A DNA stretch of 64,000 bases from Neobacillus mesonae (GTDB lineage: Bacteria > Bacillota > Bacilli > Bacillales > Cytobacillaceae). The notes beneath the pieces were generated by a model that ran no database searches, was not told where the DNA came from, and saw nothing but the letters and a program-made list of their open reading frames with translations. Of this stretch, positions 44,929 to 54,693 are shown piece after piece. The stretch is taken from assembly GCF_001636315.1 (NCBI RefSeq), contig NZ_KV440949.1, positions 2,285,203 to 2,349,202 on the forward strand, written 5' to 3'. The stretch's first letter is position 1. Every line of letters starts with the position of its first letter. The translations under genes were made by a program, and so were the position numbers.

Positions 44929-45089
44929 CAAATCTCAATCGCCAAGCCCTAAAAAGCGCAAAAAAAAAGAGGAAAGATTTTTTCCCCTTCCCCTTTGTTA
45001 CGTTATTTACTTTATTTATAGTGCCTTGGTGGCCTTCGTGGGCCTAGTGGACCTACTGGTTTTTGGTTATACCCTGACCCCAAGTTCTA

Positions 45090-46013
45090 TTATGAATTTG
45101 TGCTATCTGTTGTCTTTGAAGATTCGCTTTCGTCTGTGGATTCATTACCATCGGGTGACTTGTCATCATCAATGGACTTTTCGTCATCAACAGATTTCTC
45201 GTCATCAACGGACTTCTCATCGTCAACAGACTTGTCGTTTTCCAATGACTTGGCCGGATCTTCCGTTTTTTTCTTCTCTACATTTGTCTTTGGCGTTTCC
45301 ATTGACTTTTTCTCATCAGACGTCTTTAGTTCCATTAACGCACTGATTGGCTTATCAATGAAATTCGTAGGGTTCACCGCTACACCATCTTTGCGGATTT
45401 CAAAGTGAACGTGCGTGCCCGCTTTTTCATTGAACAAGCTTTGTCCAGCCTTCGCAAGAACATCGCCTTGCTTCACTTCGTCGCCAGCCTTCACTTTAAT
45501 CTCTTTCACAGATTGATATTGTGTTACAATACCATTGGCGTGCTCGATTTCAATCACATTTCCAAGAACAGCATCTTGATCATCCACACGAAGGACAGTA
45601 CCGCTTAAAGAAGCAGTGACATCAAAGGTTTTGCCATCCGGCATTGTGATGTCAACACCAGTGTTCGGCTGGTACGTATTGTTGTAAAATACGAGTGCCG
45701 CTTCCTGATCCTCTGTTTTTCCCTTAAAATCATAGAATTTGGTTTTAATCACAGCGGACTCAGTGTTTGCCACTGGCATTTTGAAGTTTTCCAATGACTT
45801 GTTAACTTCTACCGCAGGCGGGTTCTTTTTGCCCGTCAAATCACTAGACTTGTAATCATACTTGTCTGTGTTATTCCCGGCTGATTGATACCAAAGAACT
45901 CCTGTTAAAATGATTGCTGCACTTGAGATATAAATGGCTGGAAACACCCAACGCTTTTTAAAGAAGCGTTTCATTTTTGAACCTTGAGAAGATCGATTGT
46001 TTTCCTCTCTCAT
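45090..46013 (-). CDS. spoIIQ: Stage II sporulation protein SpoIIQ
   Basis: 307 residues from ATG 46013 (MREENNRSSQG), GAGGTGAT upstream. Single membrane anchor (RWVFPAIYISSAAIILTGVLWYQ), then the LytM/M23-like domain (about 130-235). In B. subtilis SpoIIQ is made in the forespore under sigma-F and joins SpoIIIAH across the intermembrane space. The catalytic His of M23 enzymes is replaced here (NTGVD where HxGxD is normal) while HVHFE remains, as known for Bacillus SpoIIQ, so it is structural. The tail has SVDDEK repeats (four copies) and is Ser/Asp rich. Confidence 0.93.
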   Translation of the reverse strand: MREENNRSSQGSKMKRFFKKRWVFPAIYISSAAIILTGVLWYQSAGNNTDKYDYKSSDLTGKKNPPAVEVNKSLENFKMPVANTESAVIKTKFYDFKGKTEDQEAALVFYNNTYQPNTGVDITMPDGKTFDVTASLSGTVLRVDDQDAVLGNVIEIEHANGIVTQYQSVKEIKVKAGDEVKQGDVLAKAGQSLFNEKAGTHVHFEIRKDGVAVNPTNFIDKPISALMELKTSDEKKSMETPKTNVEKKKTEDPAKSLENDKSVDDEKSVDDEKSVDDEKSIDDDKSPDGNESTDESESSKTTDSTNS

Positions 46014-46152
46014 TTTCATCACCTCAGCAATCATTCTGAACAGATCAGTAGAATTATATACACTAGTCTGAAAAAATTTTTATTTTTTGTCAGCGCAGAG
46101 GTTTTTATGCATGCTTTTTGAAAAAATAATTCCGGTCAGGAGGAACTTTTTA

Positions 46153-46587
46153 ATGAAAAACATTTTAAAATGGGGACTTCGGGTTTTGCCTTTCCTATAT
46201 ATGGCCGCGGTCTGGATTCAGTCCAGCCTGCCGTCCGACCATTTCGTCGAGCTGCCGGACTCCGCGCTCGACCACACCATCAAGGAATCGCTGCATTTAA
46301 TCGAATTCGCGATTTTGTACGTGCTCCTCGTGCTGGCGTTTTTAACGAGGCAGCGTTCCTTCACGACAGGATTGAACCTGGCGTGTGCCTTATTCGCCGG
46401 CCTTTACGGCATCAGCGACGAAATCCACCAATCGTTCTACCCGTACCGCTCGGCGTCATTATTTGATTTGGTAAAAGACTTCACGGGAATCACAGTCAGT
46501 TATTATTTCATTCGCGGCGCGCTGTTCAGCGGGAAATTTGCGCGGCTAGGGAAAGGGCTTGGCCGGGTGAAATCACTTGGGCAGTGA
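46153..46587 (+). CDS. VanZ-family membrane protein
   Basis: 144 residues from ATG 46153, AGGAGG upstream (MKNILKWGLRVLPFLYMAAVW). Four predicted membrane helices; family motifs DHTIKESLHLIEFAILY and ISDEIHQSFYPYRSASLFDLVKDFTG (VanZ). VanZ proteins influence teicoplanin susceptibility in enterococci, and many Firmicutes homologs have unknown roles. Divergent from spoIIQ. Confidence 0.85.
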   Translation: MKNILKWGLRVLPFLYMAAVWIQSSLPSDHFVELPDSALDHTIKESLHLIEFAILYVLLVLAFLTRQRSFTTGLNLACALFAGLYGISDEIHQSFYPYRSASLFDLVKDFTGITVSYYFIRGALFSGKFARLGKGLGRVKSLGQ

Positions 46588-46679
46588 TGCCGGGATTGAA
46601 GCGGGCCGATTGCAGGGGATTGGACCGCTCGCGGGCCTAGGCGAGTTTTGATGCCATCACGTAAAAATTATAGAAGCTG

Positions 46680-46895
46680 GTTTATCAGCGATTTTAAGCG
46701 CTCTATTAGCGGAGTCAGGCAGTTTATTAGCGATTTCGTAACGCCTATAGCGAATTTAATTAAGCACCTTTTAGCGATTTACTACTGCCTATTAGCGATT
46801 TCAAGCACCCTATTAGCGATTTTCTAACGCCTATTAGCGATTTTAGGATCTCTATTAGCGAATTCAGACCGTTTATTAGCGATTTTCAACCAATC
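46680..46895. repeat. 21-bp array, ATTAGCGATTT type (10 units)
   Basis: AGCG starts at 46687, 46708, 46729, 46749, 46773, 46794, 46815, 46836, 46857 and 46878. Steps are 21 bp except 20 and 24 in the middle, where one unit is distorted. The word is the complement of CGCTAATA at 26507 and 30433. Lies between convergent vanZ-like and spoIID genes. Confidence 0.93.
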
Positions 46896-46902
46896 GCCAA
46901 AA

Positions 46903-46932
46903 TTTAAAAAGCCAGGCGCGCCGCCTGGCTTA
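46903..46932 (-). terminator. Terminator of spoIID
   Basis: Stem GCCAGGC / GCCTGGC with a 5-base loop, then TTTTT on the minus strand. Confidence 0.88.
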
Positions 46933-46945
46933 GATAACTAATCTA

Positions 46946-47983
46946 TTATTTCCGCGCTGTAACGGTCGCGAGCATGTTTTCGGCTGAAGTGATTTTGACC
47001 CCTTTGTAGTAGTGCAGCACGATGTCCTTGTAGCTCTTGCCCTCGGCAGCCATCCCGTTGGCGCCGTATTGGCTCATGCCGACACCGTGGCCGAAGCCCT
47101 TGGTCGTAATCACAATGCTGCTGCCCTTCCGTTCCCAAGAAAAGTCCGTCGAGCGCAAATCCAATTTTTCGCGGATGCTTTTACCAGTTAAAATTTTTCC
47201 GTTAAAATCAACCTTGGCCACGCGTTTGCCTTCCGTCCGGGCGATAATTTTTCCAATCGTGCCCCCAGAACCGACCCTCACACCAAGCCGGGCCTCAAAC
47301 TGGCTGACCGGGATTTGCATCTTATGAATGTATTTCTCCGTCCCTTTGTCCCATGGGCTTGAGACGCTTCTCAGATATGGAATCTCCCCATCCCAGTAAT
47401 CCTCGGAGTTTTCCGTGTAGCCGTTGCTCGTGGAAAAAAACAACGCATCAATCGGCTTATTCTTATAGGTTAAGATTTGGCCGCTCGTCTCACGGACCGC
47501 TGTTAACACCTTTTTCTTTTTCCAGGCATAGTCCTTGCCCCAATCCCGTCGCTGCTCGGCATCATTTTTGTACACTTGATGGATCTGAGTGTCGGTGACC
47601 ATCGCACCTTTAGGCACACCTAGCTTATCCTTGCTGGTCAAGCGATTGACAATATAGGTTCGCGCCGCCAGTGCCTGGGCCTTGAGAGCCTCTTCGTTAA
47701 AATCAGCCGGCATTTCCGCCGCCACCACACCCACAAGGTAGTTTTCTAGATCGACTTTTTCAATTGTTGACTTCGCTGAGCGAAAAACGGCCACTTCAAC
47801 AGCGGGGTCCTTTGTGGTGGAAGTGACTGTTTTACTGGCGGGTGCCTTGCCCCTGGCGAGCTCCTCCCCTAATTTCCCGCTCGCCTTCCCATCGGAAAAC
47901 GGCAGCACCAGCACGGCCGGAATGATTAAAGTCAAGGCAAAAAGAATTGATGCGAGTACGATGAGTGGTTTGAATTTTTCCAT
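46946..47983 (-). CDS. spoIID: Stage II sporulation protein D
   Basis: 345 residues from ATG 47983, GGAGG 7 bases upstream (MEKFKPLIVLASILFAL). One N-terminal membrane helix, then the SpoIID lytic transglycosylase domain: NYLVGVVAAEMPADFNEEALKAQALAARTY (catalytic Glu), FFSTSNGYTENSEDYW, GFGHGVGMSQYGANGMA. It cleaves peptidoglycan during engulfment with SpoIIM and SpoIIP, sigma-E dependent. Directly downstream of murA in order, as in B. subtilis; array E fills the gap between them. Confidence 0.93.
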   Translation of the reverse strand: MEKFKPLIVLASILFALTLIIPAVLVLPFSDGKASGKLGEELARGKAPASKTVTSTTKDPAVEVAVFRSAKSTIEKVDLENYLVGVVAAEMPADFNEEALKAQALAARTYIVNRLTSKDKLGVPKGAMVTDTQIHQVYKNDAEQRRDWGKDYAWKKKKVLTAVRETSGQILTYKNKPIDALFFSTSNGYTENSEDYWDGEIPYLRSVSSPWDKGTEKYIHKMQIPVSQFEARLGVRVGSGGTIGKIIARTEGKRVAKVDFNGKILTGKSIREKLDLRSTDFSWERKGSSIVITTKGFGHGVGMSQYGANGMAAEGKSYKDIVLHYYKGVKITSAENMLATVTARK

Positions 47984-48111
47984 GATTGTGCCTCCAGAAT
48001 GCAAATTCACAACCGGACCTCCCCGGATGCGTCTCATTAATACATATGGAAGCGGACAAGCATTTATTACAACTTTTTGTGATTGGTTTCAGTAGTGTCA
48101 TTTGTAATGTC

Positions 48112-48162
48112 AGTGGTGTCAGGCACCATAAAAAGACACAATTCCACCTGGTGTGGACAGTT
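48112..48162. repeat. REP-like element (half) upstream of spoIID
   Basis: TGGTGTCAGGCACCATAAAAA…ATTCCACCTGGTGTGGACAG, a single copy, 129 bp upstream of the spoIID start. Confidence 0.75.
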
Positions 48163-48195
48163 ATTTTGATTATGAGAACTGAAGCGACTCTTCCT

Positions 48196-48595
48196 GACCA
48201 GTTTCTTTTCTCATAATTCTTCCATAAGAACTTGACATGCCCTGCTTGACCCTTTTCTGTTCTCATGAACCCTTTATGAGAACAATTGCAGCACTTTCCT
48301 TCACCAGTCTGTTCTCATGAACCTTCTATGAGAACTGGCCAGACCCCGCTTGATCCCTTTCTGTCCTCACGAACCCTTTATGAGAACAATTGCAGCACTT
48401 TCCTTCACCAGTCTGTCCTCATGAACCTTCCATGAGAACTCGCTTGGCCCTGCTTGACCCTTTTCTGTTCTCATGAACCCTTTATGAGAACAATTTCAAC
48501 ACTTTTCTGCACCAGTCTGTCCTTATGAACCTTTTATGAAGACAGTAGTAACACTTTCAAAGGACTTTCCGTTCTCATGAGCACCTATTATTGCT
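48196..48595. repeat. Array E: eight 52-bp units, alternating spacers
   Basis: GTTCTCAT-type unit starts at 48207, 48259, 48311, 48363, 48415, 48467, 48519 and 48571, all 52 bp apart. Dyad: GTTCTCAT - 9 bases - ATGAGAAC. Two spacer types alternate (ATTGCAGCACTTTCC and the CCCTGCTTGACCCTTTTC type), giving a 104-bp higher-order unit. Sits between murA and spoIID. Confidence 0.96.
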
Positions 48596-48680
48596 CCCTG
48601 AACCAAAATTCCCTTTCCAAAGGGATAACCTTCAAACCAAACTCTCCCTTTCAAAGGGAGCTAGCCCCTCTCAAAACCAT

Positions 48681-48713
48681 AAAAAACAGGACCCGCATTC
48701 CCGGGCCCTGTTG
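48681..48713 (-). terminator. Terminator of murA
   Basis: Minus strand: ACAGGGCCCGGG / CGGGTCCTGT stem, then TTTTTT. Confidence 0.82.
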
Positions 48714-48742
48714 CTTTGGTTGTTCTATTTTTTCATAATATG

Positions 48743-50053
48743 TTATGCATTTAGATCGGTGACATATTTCTGGAATTCGACGACGTTTTCTTCTGCTTCT
48801 TTCACGCGTTCGATATCTGCACCTAAAGCGGCTAGTTTTTCGTGGAAGTTGACGTATCCACGGTCTAGGTGTTTGAGTTCCGTTACACGTGTTACACCAT
48901 CAGCAACAAGTCCGGTAAGAATCAAGGCAGCTGCTGCCCGAAGGTCGGTTGCTGAAACCTCTGCACCTTGTAAATTAGAAGGACCATTTAGGATAACTGA
49001 GCGGCCTTCAATTTTAATATCTGCATTCATACGGCGGAATTCTTCCACATGCATGAAACGATTTTCAAAGACAGTTTCCGTAATCATCGATGTGCCCTCT
49101 GCGCGAAGCAATAAGGCCATCATTTGCGACTGCATATCGGTTGGGAAGCCCGGATGCGGCATTGTTTTGATATCGACCGACTTCAATTGGTCAGGACCGA
49201 TCACACGAACGCCATCTGTTTCCTCGATAATCGTCACACCCATTTCCTCCATTTTCGCAATCAAAGAAGATAGGTGTTCCGGTACAGCGCCTTGAACCAG
49301 CACATTTCCGCCGGTAATCGCAGCCGCCACCATGAAGGTACCTGCTTCAATTCGGTCTGGAATAATGTTGTGGTCCGCACCAAATAACACATCAACGCCC
49401 TCAATGCGAAGCGTACCGGTTCCGGCACCTTTCACACGAGCGCCCATTTTATTCAAGAAGTTCGCTAAGTCTACGATCTCTGGTTCTTTTGCGACGTTTT
49501 CGATGATCGTTGTACCCTTTGCAAGGGTTGCCGCCATCATGATGTTTTCCGTTGCTCCAACACTTGGGAAGTCCAAATAAATCTTCGCTCCACGCAAGCG
49601 GCCATCTACCTCCGCCTCGATAAAGCCATTTCCGACTTTCACTTTGGCACCCATGGCTTCAAAGCCTTTTAGATGCTGGTCAATTGGCCGGGATCCAATC
49701 GCACAGCCGCCTGGCAATGCAACACGGGCACGACCATTCCGCGCTAACAGCGATCCCATCACTAGTACAGACGCGCGCATTTTTCGAACATATTCGAACG
49801 GCGCTTCCTCTTTCAACACTCTGGATGCATCAACAACGATAGTATTATTGTTAAAACTAACTTCTGCATTTAGATTGCGTAAAACTTCATTTATTGTGTA
49901 TACATCGGAGAGTGTAGGTACATCACGTATTACACTTTTTCCGTCACTTGCTAATAATGTTGCAGCGATAACAGGCAGGACGGCGTTTTTTGCGCCTTCA
50001 ACTTTTACCGTTCCATAAAGCCTTTGTCCGCCGCGGACGATGATCTTTTCCAA
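48743..50053 (-). CDS. murA: UDP-N-acetylglucosamine 1-carboxyvinyltransferase
   Basis: 436 residues. First committed step of peptidoglycan synthesis: transfer of enolpyruvate from PEP to UDP-GlcNAc. Catalytic Cys in [13 protein letters not shown] (about 117), [16 protein letters not shown] at the N-terminus (Lys for phosphate), and [15 protein letters not shown]. Position next to spoIID and ywmB matches B. subtilis murAA. Cytoplasmic; target of fosfomycin through Cys. Start ATG 50053 follows GGGGAATACTCTTG. Confidence 0.95.
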   Translation of the reverse strand: MEKIIVRGGQRLYGTVKVEGAKNAVLPVIAATLLASDGKSVIRDVPTLSDVYTINEVLRNLNAEVSFNNNTIVVDASRVLKEEAPFEYVRKMRASVLVMGSLLARNGRARVALPGGCAIGSRPIDQHLKGFEAMGAKVKVGNGFIEAEVDGRLRGAKIYLDFPSVGATENIMMAATLAKGTTIIENVAKEPEIVDLANFLNKMGARVKGAGTGTLRIEGVDVLFGADHNIIPDRIEAGTFMVAAAITGGNVLVQGAVPEHLSSLIAKMEEMGVTIIEETDGVRVIGPDQLKSVDIKTMPHPGFPTDMQSQMMALLLRAEGTSMITETVFENRFMHVEEFRRMNADIKIEGRSVILNGPSNLQGAEVSATDLRAAAALILTGLVADGVTRVTELKHLDRGYVNFHEKLAALGADIERVKEAEENVVEFQKYVTDLNA

Positions 50054-50085
50054 GAGTATTCCCCTCCGCGTCCATTTTCTCTATA

Positions 50086-51400
<1,315 letters not shown>

Positions 51401-51637
51401 TTATTGAAAAATTAACGGAAGCTGTCTGGACCATTGCAGATAATCAAGGAAGAAATTGCTAACAGATGATCCAATGAAAATGGCCAATACTATATACAGC
51501 AAACGCGCCTGAAACACTCGGTTCGGCCGGAGCAGTTTCTCCAGGTTAATCGCCTGCAGCGCCCACCACGCAACCGCAATAAACACCAAATGCGACATTA
51601 TACTAACAAGCGCCATCTGACCAAAATCACTAACCAT
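51401..51637 (-). CDS. ywzB: DUF1146 small membrane protein
   Basis: 78 residues with two membrane helices (about 10-28 and 45-62). The pattern HLVFIAVAWWALQAINLEKLLR and LYIVLAIFIGSSVSNFFLDYL matches DUF1146/YwzB, which stands between the atp operon and ywmB-murA in B. subtilis. Here the atp genes are not next to it in this window. Function unknown. Confidence 0.85.
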   Translation of the reverse strand: MVSDFGQMALVSIMSHLVFIAVAWWALQAINLEKLLRPNRVFQARLLYIVLAIFIGSSVSNFFLDYLQWSRQLPLIFQ

Positions 51638-51748
51638 CCCGCAACCCCCTTTTTATCCTAATCCATTCTAACACATAGACGTACAAAAGTCCTGAAAGTT
51701 TCCTTAATTGGTTAATTTTTGGAAGATTTTAAAAATAGGGGTCCTCCT

Positions 51749-51795
51749 TGGTGTCAGGCACCATGTGAAAATTTTACATGGTGCCTGACACCAAC
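51749..51795. repeat. Complete REP-like palindrome
   Basis: TTGGTGTCAGGCACCATGTG and CACATGGTGCCTGACACCAA in inverted order around AAAATTTT-type centre; arms about 20 bp. Lies between ywzB and the next minus-strand gene. Confidence 0.88.
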
Positions 51796-51802
51796 CGTAA
51801 CG

Positions 51803-51858
51803 TATTAACTGCCTAAACACCGTTTCCCACACTTTAAACGGTGTTTAGGCAGTTAATT
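51803..51858. repeat. Long perfect hairpin, 22-bp arms
   Basis: ATTAACTGCCTAAACACCGTTT and its exact complement AAACGGTGTTTAGGCAGTTAAT with a 9-base centre. No T-run follows. It ends 10 bp before the stop of the gene at 51868. Confidence 0.85.
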
Positions 51859-51867
51859 TTCGCTCCA

Positions 51868-52050
51868 TCAATATACCTCATTCCACACCTTATTCAGATT
51901 TAGCGGCACATAGACCCGGTCGCCTTGAATTTCGCGGTGGATGATTGGCTCTTCAAATGCCTGCTCCAGCGTCTGCTTTCCTCTTCTCCTATGTCTCGCC
52001 CGTTTGTGATCGCCTACTAACTTTTCAAAACTTAGATTTGAATACTTCAT
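51868..52050 (-). CDS. Small basic hypothetical protein
   Basis: 60 residues from ATG 52050 (MKYSNLSFEKLVGDHKRARH), GGAGAGGAG upstream. Basic centre HRRRGKQTLEQAFEEP and end NLNKVWNEVY. Downstream of the YflT-like gene on the same strand (52 bp gap holding a GGGGC/GCCCC hairpin). Family not recognised. Confidence 0.6.
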   Translation of the reverse strand: MKYSNLSFEKLVGDHKRARHRRRGKQTLEQAFEEPIIHREIQGDRVYVPLNLNKVWNEVY

Positions 52051-52102
52051 ATCCATTCTCCTCTCCTTTTAGATAAGCAGGGGCTAGATTGCCCCCGCCC
52101 AA

Positions 52103-52429
52103 TTATGGCTGCGTTGATGCAATCACGACTACTCGCCCTTGGTCAAGTTCTTCTTCGAAACGCTCAGCTTCCGCATGGGACAATCCTAATGACTCCATTT
52201 TGGAGCGGAGTTCGTCGCCGCGAGTTCGAAAAACGTTAGCAACGGAATCGAGAAATCCCTCTTCTTTGACGCCCACGTCCTGAATATCCAATGAATCCGT
52301 CAGATCTTCGGTACGGGTTTCGTCGTGCGCCAACAAATAAATGTCATCCTTCGTGAATCCCTGCAGGTTGAACTGCTCAATCACCTTTTTAGCTTCCAAG
52401 CCATTTTCTACTACTCTTACTGTATTCAT
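52103..52429 (-). CDS. General stress protein, YflT/GSP17M-like
   Basis: 108 residues with the YflT heat-induced stress domain: RVVENGLEAKKVIEQFNLQGFTKDDIYLLAHD and ELDQGRVVVIAS at the end. Family members are sigma-B controlled in B. subtilis. The upstream sequence has GTTTTA - 14 bases - GGTTAT, a sigma-B-like promoter. Start ATG 52429 follows AGGAGG. Located among other sigma-B candidates. Confidence 0.85.
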   Translation of the reverse strand: MNTVRVVENGLEAKKVIEQFNLQGFTKDDIYLLAHDETRTEDLTDSLDIQDVGVKEEGFLDSVANVFRTRGDELRSKMESLGLSHAEAERFEEELDQGRVVVIASTQP

Positions 52430-52460
52430 TGTGCATTCCTCCTTCGCATTTACCGGATAT

Positions 52461-52486
52461 ATAACCGCTTTTTGAAAAATTAAAAC
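52461..52486 (-). promoter_or_regulatory. Sigma-B-like promoter of yflT-like gene
   Basis: Minus strand: -35 GTTTTA (52486-52481), 14-bp spacer, -10 GGTTAT (52466-52461). One mismatch in each compared with GTTTAA/GGGTAT. Confidence 0.65.
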
Positions 52487-52557
52487 CTCTTTTTTTAAAG
52501 TTAAGTAGATTCGCTCGAAACTGGGACGCCGTGTTGTTATTCGCAGTTATTTTGCAG

Positions 52558-52583
52558 GTTACAAGGGTTCGATCCGCGGGTAT
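52558..52583 (+). promoter_or_regulatory. Sigma-B-like promoter
   Basis: -35 GTTACA, 14-bp spacer, -10 GGGTAT; 25 bp before the start of the zinc-ribbon/IDEAL-like gene. Confidence 0.65.
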
Positions 52584-52607
52584 ATAGACGATAACGGAGG
52601 TGCAAAT

Positions 52608-52955
52608 ATGAAAAAACTAGTTTGCAGAAAATGTGGGAACGATCAATTCTATGTGTTACATGTTAATGAAACATTGTGTAAATGCGGGGCACGTCTCAAC
52701 AAGCTGAGCGATTACCGCGCTGAGTGGCCGCCCGGCTGGAAAAAGCATCTTGAATTAGAACGGGAACGGCAGGCAGAAATCATTGCACGCATCAGCTTAC
52801 TAAAAAGGCAAATTGACAAAAGTCTAGAAAAACGCGACCAGGCCGGCTTTAAAAAACTTACTAATGAATTAAAGGCCTGCGAGCAGCTGCTGCGCGACCC
52901 GAAAGCGAAGTCTGGAAGACAGGTAAATAATGTTAATGGGAAGATGATTACTTAA
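52608..52955 (+). CDS. Zinc-ribbon protein with IDEAL-like tail
   Basis: 115 residues. The N-terminus MKKLVCRKCGNDQFYVLHVNETLCKCG is a four-Cys zinc ribbon (CRKC…CKC). Residues about 65-95 (RQIDKSLEKRDQAGFKKLTNEL) resemble the IDEAL motif, a short helical hairpin found in small Firmicute proteins. The -10 GGGTAT sigma-B promoter stands upstream. Role: probably stress-induced adaptor. The IDEAL assignment is by eye only. Confidence 0.7.
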   Translation: MKKLVCRKCGNDQFYVLHVNETLCKCGARLNKLSDYRAEWPPGWKKHLELERERQAEIIARISLLKRQIDKSLEKRDQAGFKKLTNELKACEQLLRDPKAKSGRQVNNVNGKMIT

Positions 52956-52979
52956 TGAGTGTCTTAAAGTGGCGGTATA

Positions 52980-53112
52980 TGTGACCGAAGCGGTTGAAAT
53001 TTCTTTATTTAGGGCACGTAGACGGGCCGAAACCGTTTCAATTCGCGCAACTAGATTGCCTCTACTTTACCGAAATAACCGAAACAGCTTCAGTTCGGGC
53101 AACAACTAGAAA
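52980..53112. repeat. Possible decayed 52-bp array
   Basis: GAAACCGTTTCAATTCGCGC at 53029 and GAAACAGCTTCAGTTCGGGC at 53081, exactly 52 bp apart, with weaker similarity before. Only two units, so uncertain. Confidence 0.45.
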
Positions 53113-53134
53113 AATCAAAACAACCAATTTACCG

Positions 53135-53159
53135 GTTTATTTTTCAAAAATCCGGGTAT
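53135..53159 (+). promoter_or_regulatory. Sigma-B promoter of GlsB-like gene
   Basis: -35 GTTTAT, 13-bp spacer, -10 GGGTAT; a close match to the sigma-B consensus, 43 bp before the start codon. Confidence 0.75.
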
Positions 53160-53201
53160 TTCATACAATACGACACCGAAACTTGAAAGGAGAGAAATAT
53201 C

Positions 53202-53453
53202 ATGGGATTTATTTGGTCATTAATTATTGGAGGGATTATCGGCTGGCTGGCCGGGCTTATTCTAGGACGTGATGTTCCAGGCGGTATCATTGGGAACATT
53301 ATCGCAGGATTTATCGGGGCTTGGCTCGGATCGCTGATTCTTGGCGGCTGGGGACCAGTGATTGGCGGATTCTACATTATTCCGGCACTGATCGGCGCCA
53401 TCGTCCTCGTATTTATTCTCAGCCTCATCCTGAAAAGCGTAAGACATGCATAA
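53202..53453 (+). CDS. GlsB/YeaQ/YmgE family stress membrane protein
   Basis: 83 residues with three hydrophobic, glycine-rich helices: MGFIWSLIIGGIIGWLAGLILG, GGIIGNIIAGFIGAWLGSLI and ALIGAIVLVFILSLILK. This is the transglycosylase-associated/GlsB family of general stress membrane proteins. AAAGGAGAG precedes the ATG. A good sigma-B promoter stands upstream, so induction by sigma-B is likely. Confidence 0.88.
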   Translation: MGFIWSLIIGGIIGWLAGLILGRDVPGGIIGNIIAGFIGAWLGSLILGGWGPVIGGFYIIPALIGAIVLVFILSLILKSVRHA

Positions 53454-53460
53454 AGCACAA

Positions 53461-53502
53461 AAATGGCTCAGTCGACATACGACACTGAGCCATTTTTTAT
53501 TT
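53461..53502. terminator. Bidirectional terminator
   Basis: Perfect stem AAATGGCTCAGT / ACTGAGCCATTT followed by T-run, between convergent genes. Confidence 0.88.
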
Positions 53503-53507
53503 TCCTA

Positions 53508-54467
53508 TCAAGTTAAAGCGGCCTTTGCGTTTCGCTTTTTCCTGAAGATTCGTTTATCCAAAAAATAAGTCGAAATGATGATCGCGGCCCACATCGCAAA
53601 ATAGTTCAGTACCACGAGAAACGGGTTACTGCTGCCGCCGTGTCCTTCTCTTCCATGAAATTTCCCTTCCCGGAAATCCCCGTCCCGCGCACCCCTAAAT
53701 GAATTTGCATTGCCATCAATAAAGGTATCCGCCTTACCACTACTAAATGCATTCGTATTCCTATCATTATATGAATCCGATGGGCCACTATTAAATGCAT
53801 TCGATTGGTCACCATTATTCAAATCAGTGTCCCCACCATTATTTGAAGCCGTTTGACCACTAGGCTGACCACCATTTATAGACGGCCCGCCTTGCTGAAA
53901 TTGCTTCGGCGGGAAATCACCGATGTTTGTAGCTGCCGTGGAGGAAAACCATTGCATGCCACCTGCTAAAATCGCCAGTGACAAGACGACGGATGCCGTG
54001 ACACCCTTTCGCAGTTTTCCCTCCTTCGATTTGAATGCTTTTTTACAAACACTCATGACCCATTGCCAGTGAACCCCGATATGCAGACCGACTAACGCGA
54101 GCGTTACATCGGCAGCAAAGCCGTGGATGCCGCGGATCGAATGACTCTGCTGAACGGCGAAGCTTGGTAAAACAACCCGTGAAATTAAGATGCCACTAAT
54201 AATAACAGCAGCCATCGAAATCAATAGCAGTACATTTAACAAAAAGCCGAATCTTGTTTTTCCAGGAAGCTTGTGGTCAAATATCTTTCTCGTTGTGTTA
54301 ACCACCCAGCGATAGTTCAAACCAATGTGAACGAGAATCGCGACTCCTATGACCAGACCGGCAATTTCATGAAACGGAAGCCCGTTTAACAACCTCGGAT
54401 TCATCAAGAGCACAAACGTGATCGCCAACATTAAATCCAACACAATTTTTGTATAATTCTTTTTCAT
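53508..54467 (-). CDS. DUF4405 membrane protein with Asn/Gly-rich insert
   Basis: 319 residues from ATG 54467 (MKKNYTKIVLDLMLAITFVLLMN), GGGAGGAC upstream. Five to six membrane helices; the four-helix cytochrome b561-like DUF4405 core (about 1-180) has pairs of His in HEIAGLVIGVAILVHIGLNYRWV and HSIRGIHGFAADVTLALVGLHIGVHWQWV, probably heme ligands. Residues 195-290 are a low-complexity Gly/Asn/Asp/Ser region with NSFR/NAFSSG-type repeats, then a last helix. Its function may be electron transfer at the membrane. Convergent with the GlsB-like gene. Confidence 0.82.
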   Translation of the reverse strand: MKKNYTKIVLDLMLAITFVLLMNPRLLNGLPFHEIAGLVIGVAILVHIGLNYRWVVNTTRKIFDHKLPGKTRFGFLLNVLLLISMAAVIISGILISRVVLPSFAVQQSHSIRGIHGFAADVTLALVGLHIGVHWQWVMSVCKKAFKSKEGKLRKGVTASVVLSLAILAGGMQWFSSTAATNIGDFPPKQFQQGGPSINGGQPSGQTASNNGGDTDLNNGDQSNAFNSGPSDSYNDRNTNAFSSGKADTFIDGNANSFRGARDGDFREGKFHGREGHGGSSNPFLVVLNYFAMWAAIIISTYFLDKRIFRKKRNAKAALT

Positions 54468-54642
54468 TTTACGTCCTCCCAACTCAACAACTGATTCACA
54501 TTTTATTGGGAGAACCTTAAGAATTCCTTAAGACGTCTTTAGTTACAAATAGCTGCTCACTATTTCTTACACTCGTGCGACAGTTACGCCGTTCCTGCAT
54601 TCCAAGGCTAATAGACGGTCGGTTCGAGCTCAATAAAGGATC

Positions 54643-54679
54643 TAAAAAAAGCCCCGGTCACCAATTGGACCGAAGCCTT
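54643..54679 (-). terminator. Terminator of rsbM-like gene
   Basis: GGCTTCGGTCC / GGACCG..GGCTT-type stem with T-run (AAAAAA on plus strand) on the minus side. Confidence 0.65.
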
Positions 54680-54693
54680 CAAAAACCTAACCC

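Noticed and set aside
44822..45346. 174-residue plus-strand frame
   Set aside because: Opposite strand shadow of spoIIQ and the REP cluster; starts inside a REP copy.
46013..46153. Sigma-F promoter before spoIIQ
   Set aside because: Only a weak match to the expected elements could be found, so not listed.
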